64,000 nt of DNA, from contig DIXT01000008.1 in the NCBI GenBank assembly GCA_002436085.1, forward strand, positions 5,531 through 69,530, given 5' to 3'. Positions 57,368-64,000 of this stretch are shown here, one piece after another. How positions within the stretch are numbered: the first letter of the stretch is position 1; the number at the start of each line of letters is the position of its first letter. The notes beneath the pieces are model-generated. The model saw only the letters and a list, made by a program, of their open reading frames with translations. It made no database searches and was not told where the DNA came from. The position numbers were made by a program, and so were the translations under genes. The stretch comes from Anaerolineaceae bacterium UBA6073 (GTDB taxonomy: Bacteria > Chloroflexota > Anaerolineae > Anaerolineales > Anaerolineaceae).

Positions 57368-57451
57368 TCTTCCTGTCTTCACACATCATAGGACCACAAA
57401 AGTCGCCCCCCGCTTTCAGCGGGTCTATGGTATCATAGCGGCTGGAGAAAA

Positions 57452-57853
57452 ATGGACAACAAAATTACCATCATCGAAGGTCCCACACCCGATTTTGACC
57501 TTATTGACGACCCCCAGGAAGAAGGCAGCGCCTCCGCCTGGACAGGTGGCGTATTGGAAGGACCGCTGCTTTACCGTGTTGCGACCACCAGCGTACGCTC
57601 GTTTGACAGCCAGGCGCTGCTGGAGCGCTGCACGCGCGCCTGGAAGCAGAACCAGACCATGTTTTTGGAATACCGGGATGAAATCGGGCTGAGAAAAGAA
57701 GCCCAGATTATTGCTGCCCAGGCGCTGAGCGTGGAAGAAGGCGACGTGCTGCAGCTTTGGGTCCGCCGAGACCTGGAAGAGAGCCAGCAGTCGGATGACG
57801 ACTTTGAGTCTGACGACGGGGATGCTGACTTTAACGACGACCTCCCTTTCTAA
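57452..57853 (+). CDS. Hypothetical acidic protein
   Basis: 133 residues, GGAG before the ATG. The middle (about 35-110) looks like a small folded domain: LLYRVATTSVRSFDSQALLERCTRAWKQNQTMFLEYRDEIG and AQALSVEEGDVLQLWVRRD. Both ends are very acidic, and the tail has runs of Asp and Glu. No family recognised. TATCAT at 57430-57435 could be a promoter. Soluble and cytoplasmic by sequence. Confidence 0.7.
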   Translation: MDNKITIIEGPTPDFDLIDDPQEEGSASAWTGGVLEGPLLYRVATTSVRSFDSQALLERCTRAWKQNQTMFLEYRDEIGLRKEAQIIAAQALSVEEGDVLQLWVRRDLEESQQSDDDFESDDGDADFNDDLPF

Positions 57854-57862
57854 ACCAATACG

Positions 57863-58019
57863 AGGCTGTCCCAAAAGTCATTAAATTGCTTTTGAGACAG
57901 CCTAAAGTGGGGGTAAAGCCTCGTAATAGGTCCATTTGTGGGTATAGAAGCCCATATTTAGCTCATAATAGAGGATAAAGTGGGGTATTAATAATTGGCC
58001 TTTGCTTTTGGGTCAGCCT
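57863..58019 (+). mobile_element. MITE-like element with AGGCTGTCCCAAAAG ends
   Basis: AGGCTGTCCCAAAAG at 57863-57877 and CTTTTGGGTCAGCCT at 58005-58019 are inverted with 14 of 15 matches. A further inverted copy, CTTTTGAGACAGCCT, lies inside at 57889-57903. Such ends resemble insertion sequence termini. The 157 bp hold no transposase. The first pair may also act as a terminator for the gene before it. Confidence 0.55.
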
Positions 58020-58059
58020 CTTTTTTATCCGGAATTTGGCAAGTTCCCATGGATATTGG

Positions 58060-58530
58060 TCAAAGCGAGCCATCTTGCCATGAGCATCTTCGGAATGCGC
58101 CCAACTTTCCAGGGGCAAAATGGCACGGCAATCTGCTGTTCTTTCTTTGTAAAGCTGGATATCAACCTTCTATAGAAGAAATAAAAGTGAGAACTAAAAT
58201 TCCGTCGTTGCGAGCCATTTTGCCAAGGTCTGCTTCGGAATAATCAGGATCCTGCAGGCAAAATGGCGCGGCAATCCGCCTTACAACCAATACTATCTCA
58301 TCGATGTTGTTCTGGGGAACAAACGACTTATAGCAAACCAATTCCGGTTTACATACATCGGTCAAGCACTCCAGCATTACCTGGTCTGTATAATCTGACC
58401 TCAGAAAAAACAATTTCTCGGTTTTCCTGAAACGGCGCGATTTAGATCATCATTGACGGGCAGATTGCCACGCCCCCTTTCCGCAAATCCATTGCTCAAG
58501 GAATACCTGAAACGGGGGCTCGCAAAGACG
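58060..58530. repeat. Three copies of a palindromic dispersed repeat
   Basis: Copy 1 (about 58067-58135) and copy 2 (about 58210-58280) share GCGAGCCATTTTGCC, a GCTTCGGAAT piece and GGCAAAATGGC with CGGCAATC; GCCATTTTGCC/GGCAAAATGGC is an 11-bp inverted pair. A third, diverged copy (about 58457-58528) runs inverted (CAGATTGCCACGCCC, then GGGGGCTCGCAAAGACG). I see no gene in 58020-58628. Confidence 0.65.
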
Positions 58531-58628
58531 TTAGCTGCGCCCTGATTATTAGTCCGATAGAATTCCGTTTTCTTCCCCCGGAAAACAATTCGGGCAGCCC
58601 GAAAGCTGCCCGAACCTGTCTGAACTGA

Positions 58629-58702
58629 TGCCCCAGGAGGGAATCGAACCCCCAACCTAGGCGTTAGGAGTGCCTTGCTCTGTCCATTTGAGCTACTGGA
58701 GC
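58629..58702 (-). tRNA. tRNA-Arg (anticodon CCT)
   Basis: 74 nt on the minus strand. Acceptor GCTCCAG pairs with CTGGGGC, D stem GCTC/GAGC, anticodon loop CTCCTAA with CCT, T loop TTCGATT. The last pair of the anticodon stem (AGGCA/CGCCT) is an A-C mismatch. CCA is not encoded. Confidence 0.92.
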
Positions 58703-58718
58703 GCGCGCGATGATTATA

Positions 58719-59813
58719 TCATCCGAACGGCAGCACCGTCAGCGGATTGATAAAACCGCCCATGTAGCGAATTTCAAAGTGCAGATGCGCTCCGGTTGAA
58801 TTTCCGGTGCTGCCGGCTGAGCCGATTTGCGTACCCTGCGGGACTGCATTGCCGCAATTTACATAAATCGCGCTGAGGTGCGCGTACACGCTCACGTAGC
58901 CGTTGTTGTGATCAATAATCACCACGTTACCGTAACCGCCGTTCATCCAGCCCGCGTAGACCACTACACCCCCATCCGCCGCGTAAATGGGCGAACCCAT
59001 CCCCGCGCCGATGTCAATCGCCAGGTGTCCGGACCAATAATTGTTGCCTGAGATGGTATGCACCGCGGATGGCCAGATGAAGTATCCGCTGCCGCCGTAA
59101 TACATTCCGCTTGTATCGCACTGGAAGAAGGGCGAAGTCGCCACGCCGGCCGCGCCGCGCGGAATCTCAGGAATGACCCATTGCATATACTCGCGCGAGC
59201 CGCCCGGCACCATCACGTACTGTCCAGGTTCAATTACTGGATTGCTGAGGTCGAGATTGTTCCCTACATACAGCTTGATATCGTCCACGGTAACAGAGAA
59301 CTTTGCCGCCACTTTTTCAAGCGTATCCTTGGAGGTCCATTTGTACCAAATTCCGTTCGTCGGGGGGATTTTCAGTACCTGCCCGATAGAGAGTTCGTGC
59401 GGGTTATCGCTCAGTACGTCGTAATTGGACCACAGCAGCGTTTCAGGGCTAATATCAAATCTCTGCGCGATGCTGAATACCGAGTCGCCTTCGGTCACCG
59501 TGTACTCAATGGCGCTGGTGCGCAGGCTCGTGTCAATTTCAGTATGCGGGATTGGCTCCCGGACTAAAGCTCCCTCGGTTGGAGCAAGCACAAATTGCGG
59601 TGTGCTTTGCAGCGCGGCACCCTCCAGGCTCTCAACAGTCTCCTGCCCCGAGCCAACTTGCGGCACATTGCTTTCCGCCATAGATTCAGCGATTTTCGGC
59701 TGCCAGGCCAGCACAGATATCAATCCTGCGCAGATGATCCCAGTGAGAATCCACGAGACCCAATTTTTCTGGCGCGAGCCGCCCCTATTCGGGCTTGTGT
59801 TTTGTTCTGTCAT
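58719..59813 (-). CDS. LysM-domain M23 metallopeptidase, membrane-anchored
   Basis: 364 residues, AGAGGAAG before the ATG. TM helix at about 19-38, then two LysM repeats (YTVTEGDSVFSIAQRFDISPETLLW at about 104-150; a second, weaker one with KDTLEKVAAKFSVTVDDIKLY at about 160-205). The LytM domain from about 260 has GHLAIDIGAGMGSPIYAADGG (HxxxD), YVSVYAHLSAIYV and GAHLHFEIRYMGG. It binds glycan through LysM and cuts or regulates peptidoglycan. TATACT lies upstream on the minus strand. Confidence 0.94.
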   Translation of the reverse strand: MTEQNTSPNRGGSRQKNWVSWILTGIICAGLISVLAWQPKIAESMAESNVPQVGSGQETVESLEGAALQSTPQFVLAPTEGALVREPIPHTEIDTSLRTSAIEYTVTEGDSVFSIAQRFDISPETLLWSNYDVLSDNPHELSIGQVLKIPPTNGIWYKWTSKDTLEKVAAKFSVTVDDIKLYVGNNLDLSNPVIEPGQYVMVPGGSREYMQWVIPEIPRGAAGVATSPFFQCDTSGMYYGGSGYFIWPSAVHTISGNNYWSGHLAIDIGAGMGSPIYAADGGVVVYAGWMNGGYGNVVIIDHNNGYVSVYAHLSAIYVNCGNAVPQGTQIGSAGSTGNSTGAHLHFEIRYMGGFINPLTVLPFG

Positions 59814-59847
59814 ACTTCCTCTTAAATATTAAAAACAGTATAGCCGG

Positions 59848-61119
59848 TTAATTGTCGGCCAGACCCTCAAGAAACTCTGCATTCGTTTTAGACTTTTCCA
59901 TGCGCTGCAGGATAGCTTCTGTTGCCACTGCGGTGTCCATGCCAGCGCCCTGGGGAGGATTAGCAACCATCTGCAAGTACATCCGGCGCATCAACCAGGA
60001 CCGCTGAAGAGTCTCCCGATCCATCAGCAATTCTTCACGCCGTGTAGAGGACCTCTCTATGTCAATAGCGGGGAAGATCCTCCGTTCTTGCAGACGGCGC
60101 GAGAGGTGCAGTTCCATATTACCGGTTCCCTTGAATTCCTCATAGACCACATCGTCCAGGCGCGAGCCGGTATCCACCATCGCCGTGGCGATAATGGTCA
60201 GACTGCCGCCGTCTTCAAGGTTGCGCGCAGCGCCAAAAAACCGTTTTGGCGGGTATAGTGCGGAAGGGTCCATACCGCCTGAAAGCGTACGCCCGGAGGG
60301 GTTGACCACCATGTTGTACGCGCGCGCCAGACGGGTCAGGGAATCCATCAGGATAACCACATCAAGGCCGTTCTCCACCAGGCGCTTAGCGCGATCCAGA
60401 GAAACTTCCGCCATGCGCACGTGCGCGTTGACTGGTTCATCGAAGGTGCTGGCAATCACTTCAGCTTCAACCGAGCGGTCCATGTCCGTCACTTCTTCGG
60501 GGCGCTCACCAATAAGCGACATAATTTGTCTGACTTCAGGATGGTTGACCGCGATCGCGTTGGCAATATCCTTTAGGATGGTTGTCTTACCCGCTTTAGG
60601 CGGTGAAACAATCATCGCGCGCTGTCCGCCGCCAATCGGCGCAATTAAGTTAATCATGCGCGTGGCTAGGTTTTTCGGGTCATGTTCCAGATTCAGGCGG
60701 TAATTCGGAAAGATAGGTGTCAGCGCTTCAAAGCGTACACGCTTGCGCGCTTCATCCGGCGTAAGCCCATTGATGGACTCAACCTTTAGCAGCCCGTAGT
60801 GCCGCTCCGACTCCCGGGGTGGGCGGACATGCCCGATAACAAGGTCGCCAGAGCGCAGGTCGTAGCGGCGCAGCTGCGCCTGGGACACATAAACATCTTC
60901 CGGTCCAATCCGGTAATTTGACCGCAAAAACCCGATGCCTTCGTTCATTATTTCCAGGACGCCGCCGCGCATTTCCAAACCTTCCTGCTCCGCCAGAAGC
61001 TGGGCGATTTTTACAATCAGTCCTTCGCGCTTCAGGCGAATTGGTTTGGGAAAATTCATGTCTTCTGCAATGCGCCGCAGTTCGTTTAGAGGTTTCTTGT
61101 CAAGTTCAAATATATCCAT
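59848..61119 (-). CDS. rho: Transcription termination factor Rho
   Basis: 423 residues from the ATG at 61119 (GAAGGTGA upstream; a TTG at 61131 is less likely). Rho-N helices (LNELRRIAEDMNFPKP), the RNA-binding cold-shock-like domain (GVLEIMNEGIGFLR, then YVSQAQLRRYDLRSGDLV), the P-loop SPPKAGKTTILKDIA, and ERPEEVTDMDRSV with the LTRLARAYN motif are all standard. No insertion in the N-terminal domain. It lies 35 bp upstream of the LysM/M23 gene on the same strand. Confidence 0.97.
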   Translation of the reverse strand: MDIFELDKKPLNELRRIAEDMNFPKPIRLKREGLIVKIAQLLAEQEGLEMRGGVLEIMNEGIGFLRSNYRIGPEDVYVSQAQLRRYDLRSGDLVIGHVRPPRESERHYGLLKVESINGLTPDEARKRVRFEALTPIFPNYRLNLEHDPKNLATRMINLIAPIGGGQRAMIVSPPKAGKTTILKDIANAIAVNHPEVRQIMSLIGERPEEVTDMDRSVEAEVIASTFDEPVNAHVRMAEVSLDRAKRLVENGLDVVILMDSLTRLARAYNMVVNPSGRTLSGGMDPSALYPPKRFFGAARNLEDGGSLTIIATAMVDTGSRLDDVVYEEFKGTGNMELHLSRRLQERRIFPAIDIERSSTRREELLMDRETLQRSWLMRRMYLQMVANPPQGAGMDTAVATEAILQRMEKSKTNAEFLEGLADN

Positions 61120-61451
61120 CTTCACCTTCAATGTGTGTTTACAAAAATGATTACTTTTTATTTGCCGCGCAAACAGACCGACGGCAAAATGACAGTCATT
61201 TATGTTTTCAGTTTAGGAGATAATTTCATTTCAAATATTGGGCGGGATTTTGCTCTTGTCTGTGAAGAGCTGATACTTTCTGAATAATTATTATTGATGA
61301 GTATACAACGATTATAACATTTATCCAAAATCGTGCAAATTTTGTCAAGCCTTGCGAATATCAGCGTTGCCTGGCTATGAATCCCTGCGTAAAGCCGGTT
61401 TAGAACAATAATGCTATAATCTCTATTATCAGATCTGCCGTCGGAGGAAAA
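61120..61451. promoter_or_regulatory. Divergent rho/ftsK intergenic region
   Basis: 332 bp. On the minus strand TTTGCA (61339 to 61334), 17 bp, TATAAT (61316 to 61311) is a fair rho promoter with a leader of about 190 nt, long enough for autoregulation by Rho. On the plus strand TATAAT at 61415-61420 precedes ftsK. No RNA motif that I recognise. Confidence 0.5.
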
Positions 61452-63815
61452 ATGGCGACGAGCGCCAAAGCAAAACCTAAAACAAAAAAGATATCCTCAA
61501 AGACACCGGTGAAACGCACCGCTTCCGCCAATAGGGCGCGCAAAGCCTCTGCGACGCCCAGGAAAAAGGCCAGCCCAAAATCCAGCAGCCGGCGCCCGGC
61601 CGCCCGGACCACGGTCCGCAAAGCAGCGCCCTCTCCGAAGTCCTTTAGCATCTCTCCCGACCGCAGGGTCGATATTACTGGCATCGTAATGATTGTCATT
61701 GGCCTGCTGACGCTGTTAAGCCTGATGCTGGGCGATTCTGGCGTCGTTTCCAAGTGGTGGTCTGATACGCTCTATAAGTCCACCGGCTGGGGCGCTTATG
61801 CCATTCCGGTCATCCTGATTATGGCAGGCGCCTGGTTCCTTTTACGGAAGATGGATCAATTCCCAGACCTTTCCAGTGAGCGCATCATCGGAATAATGCT
61901 GATTTTTTTCAATGCGGTGGGTTGGTTCCAACTCATCAGCCAGAAGTCCACCGCGGGCAGCGTTTCCGGCGGCGGCGCGGCCGGCCGCTTCATTCTGGAT
62001 ACGCTGACGCGCTGGTTCGGGCGGCCTGGCGCAGTTATCTGGCTCATCGCCTGGCTGCTGATTTGTCTGGTGCTGCTGGTAGATTTTTCCATGTCCGACT
62101 TTACACTCTGGCTGGCAAAGCTTCTAAAGGACAATCATGCCCGCTTCGCAAGCTTCATCAAGGCAAAAGCCGCGGATTTGCAGGCCAAGCACAACGGATT
62201 TGCGGACCAGGAATATGATAGCGAATTTGAAAGAGAAGAAACAGAGCCTGCGCCTGTTTCCCCCAAGCTAGCATCGGCCCGTACGGACCAAGCACCTGCC
62301 AGCAAAACAAGCGGATCCCGCACCTGGATATTACCGGACTTTGAAGATGTACTTTCATCTGTCGAAGCGCAGCCGGCGGACCAGGAAAATGACCAGGACC
62401 GCGCGCGTGTAATCGAAGAAACGCTGCGTTCCTTTAACACCCCTGCGCGCGTGGTGGAAATCCGGCGCGGTCCGGCAGTAACCATGTTCGGCATTGAGCC
62501 GGACTTCGTGGAGTCGCGCACTGGCAAAAAACGTGTGCGCGTCGGAAACATTGTCAGCCTGGCGGATGACCTTGCATTGGCGCTCAAAGCCTCGCGAATC
62601 CGCGTTCAGGCGCCTGTGCCTGGCCGGGGCTACATCGGGATTGAGGTGCCGAACAACCGCACCTCTATCGTCTCCATGCTGGACGTTGTGGAGAGCCCCG
62701 GCTTTAGCACCAATCCAAACCCGCTCAAGTTCCCGCTGGGGAAAAACGTGGCTGGCCAACCCTATACTGCGGACCTGGCGGACATGCCCCATCTGCTCAT
62801 CGCGGGCACAACCGGATCCGGTAAATCGGTTTGCGTGAACGCCCTGCTGGCGTCGTACCTGCTCACGCTCACCCCCGACCAAATCCGCTTTGTACTGGTG
62901 GACCCCAAGCGCGTGGAATTGACAGGCTACAACGGTATTCCGCACTTACTCGCGCCGGTCATTGTTGACGCGGAAAAGGTGGTCGGCGCTTTACAATGGA
63001 TGCAGCGCGAGATGGATTTGCGCTACCGCATCTTCGCGGAATCCAACGTGCGCAATATCAGCGAGTACAACGCGAAGCAGAGCGCCTCTGGCGGAAAAAT
63101 CTTGCCTTTTTACCTGGTCGTAATTGACGAACTGGCGGATTTGATGCTGTTGGCGCCAGGCGAAACAGAAAAACTGCTGACCCGCCTAGCCCAACTCGCG
63201 CGCGCTACAGGTATCCATCTGATACTTGCCACCCAGCGCCCATCCGTAGATATCATCACCGGCCTCATCAAAGCCAACTTCCCCGCCCGCATTGCGTTTG
63301 CGGTCGCCTCTGGAACCGACAGCCGTGTGATTCTCGACCAGCTTGGGGCTGAAAGCTTGCTTAGCAAAGGCGATATGCTCTTCCAGGCACCCGATTCCCC
63401 TGCTCCAGTGCGCCTGCAAGGCACCTTTGTTTCCGAAGCCGAGCTTAATCGCCTGGTGGATTTCTGGAGAAATCAGGCGCAGCAAAAAGCTGGAGAGGAA
63501 CGACCGGATATCGCGGTGTTTGCCTCTCAGTCCCGGCCGCCTTTGGTCGACGACCAGGTTCAAGCGCCGCTGTGGGAAGAGACGGGTAGAAATAGTGACG
63601 AGGACCCGCTTACAACGGAAGTAATCCGGATTATTCGCCACGAAGGCCGGGCTTCCGTCTCGCTGCTGCAGCGCAAGCTGCGCATTGGATACTCCCGCTC
63701 AGCCCGCATCATTGAGAGTCTGGAAGAAAAAGGAATTGTTGGACCCCCAAATCCGCAGACCGGCACGCGTGAGGTTCTGGATTACGGGGAATATGGACCC
63801 TTGAAAGAGGATTGA
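61452..63815 (+). CDS. ftsK: FtsK/SpoIIIE family DNA translocase
   Basis: 787 residues with GGAGG 7 nt before the ATG. A very basic N-terminus of about 65 residues (Lys/Ala/Ser-rich) precedes four TM helices (about 75-95, 114-131, 143-161 and 193-211). A short linker leads to the motor: GPAVTMFGIEPD, Walker A AGTTGSGKS at 451-459, VLVDPKRVELTGYNGIPHLL, LVVIDELADLM (Walker B) and ATQRPSVDIITGLIKANFP. The gamma winged helix (SVSLLQRKLRIGYSRSARIIESLEEKGIVG) closes it. Pumps chromosome DNA during division. Confidence 0.96.
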   Translation: MATSAKAKPKTKKISSKTPVKRTASANRARKASATPRKKASPKSSSRRPAARTTVRKAAPSPKSFSISPDRRVDITGIVMIVIGLLTLLSLMLGDSGVVSKWWSDTLYKSTGWGAYAIPVILIMAGAWFLLRKMDQFPDLSSERIIGIMLIFFNAVGWFQLISQKSTAGSVSGGGAAGRFILDTLTRWFGRPGAVIWLIAWLLICLVLLVDFSMSDFTLWLAKLLKDNHARFASFIKAKAADLQAKHNGFADQEYDSEFEREETEPAPVSPKLASARTDQAPASKTSGSRTWILPDFEDVLSSVEAQPADQENDQDRARVIEETLRSFNTPARVVEIRRGPAVTMFGIEPDFVESRTGKKRVRVGNIVSLADDLALALKASRIRVQAPVPGRGYIGIEVPNNRTSIVSMLDVVESPGFSTNPNPLKFPLGKNVAGQPYTADLADMPHLLIAGTTGSGKSVCVNALLASYLLTLTPDQIRFVLVDPKRVELTGYNGIPHLLAPVIVDAEKVVGALQWMQREMDLRYRIFAESNVRNISEYNAKQSASGGKILPFYLVVIDELADLMLLAPGETEKLLTRLAQLARATGIHLILATQRPSVDIITGLIKANFPARIAFAVASGTDSRVILDQLGAESLLSKGDMLFQAPDSPAPVRLQGTFVSEAELNRLVDFWRNQAQQKAGEERPDIAVFASQSRPPLVDDQVQAPLWEETGRNSDEDPLTTEVIRIIRHEGRASVSLLQRKLRIGYSRSARIIESLEEKGIVGPPNPQTGTREVLDYGEYGPLKED

Positions 63816-64000
63816 ACAGGCGAACATCTTCTCACTTAGTGAAAATCCGCACAAACGGCGCGAGAAAACCGCAAAAATGACCTACGAATGACCTGATACT
63901 GTTTCATATTTGCATAGATGAGAAAAGTTCAGTCAAGGAGAGTTCTCTATTCATCCTGTTTTTCAGTAATTGTACCCACTCTTTAGACGCCTCTGAAGAA
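63816..64000. other. Gene-free right edge
   Basis: 185 bp to the window edge. No reading frame, RNA or terminator can be supported. Confidence 0.6.

Overview
The window looks like chromosome from a Chloroflexota bacterium, most likely class Anaerolineae. This rests on recognition rather than a search: lipoproteins with long Pro/Thr/Ser linkers after the lipobox, an archaeal-type AspRS, a bacterial Elp3, a methyltransferase-glycosyltransferase fusion, GT-C-like membrane proteins and small housekeeping operons on both strands. Most of it is GC-rich. Two stretches (about 19.0-19.9 kb and 26.1-30.7 kb) are visibly AT-rich and carry unrecognised or lipoprotein genes flanked by dispersed repeats.

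Layout. 0-6 kb: a cNMP-binding/PH membrane protein (cut by the window edge), clpC, and ruvB-queA, all on the minus strand. 6-10.6 kb: a DPM1-like glycosyltransferase, a multi-pass membrane protein with a YbhN-like flippase-type protein, a flavin reductase and a DUF2188 protein. 10.6-11.2 kb: a repeat array. 11.3-17.3 kb: a plus-strand run of B12-binding mutase subunit, meaB, aspS, GNAT, prs, mutM and a methyltransferase. 17.3-19.0 kb: an SDR gene overlapping a tetR gene. 20-26 kb: rpiB-like, AIM24-like, divergent elp3 and a Trm9-like methyltransferase, a ZIP transporter and an RlmI-like methyltransferase. 26.1-30.7 kb: AT-rich island with tRNA-Gly and tRNA-Cys in its middle. 30.7-34.3 kb: NagD-like HAD, copZ, copA. 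34.5-40 kb: GT-C-like protein, methyltransferase-GT2 fusion, RNase HI, a solute-binding lipoprotein and tRNA-Sec. 40-44.6 kb: GH13, PAP2, HAD, rhomboid, gmk. 44.6-47.2 kb: composite repeats, a flavodoxin-family remnant and a membrane metallopeptidase. 47.2-55.5 kb: DinB-like, DUF1801, an InhA-like protease, STAS, miaB, nth, asparaginase, a degenerate MBL protein and an M23 peptidase. 55.6-64 kb: Hsp20, a triple-repeat secreted protein, an acidic protein, a repeat-rich gap, tRNA-Arg, LysM/M23, rho and ftsK.

How genes work together. The strongest functional link is elp3 next to a Trm9/ALKBH8-type methyltransferase. The two are divergent with back-to-back promoters that place both start codons at the predicted transcript 5' end. 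In eukaryotes these activities act in sequence on wobble uridine (cm5U, then mcm5U). Other tRNA-modification genes here are queA and miaB, and a tRNA-Sec gene shows that the organism probably decodes UGA as selenocysteine. CopZ-CopA form a copper export pair, and the B12-binding subunit with MeaB belong to acyl-CoA mutase metabolism, although no mutase large subunit is present. Several start codons lie 6-8 nt behind a TATAAT-like box, so leaderless mRNAs may be common.

The most unusual non-coding content is a modular repeat family found at 10.6-11.2, 19.9-20.2 and 44.6-45.2 kb, with near-perfect terminal inverted repeats and modules in opposite orientations. Smaller relatives occur at 28.3, 29.8, 30.7 and 47.0 kb.
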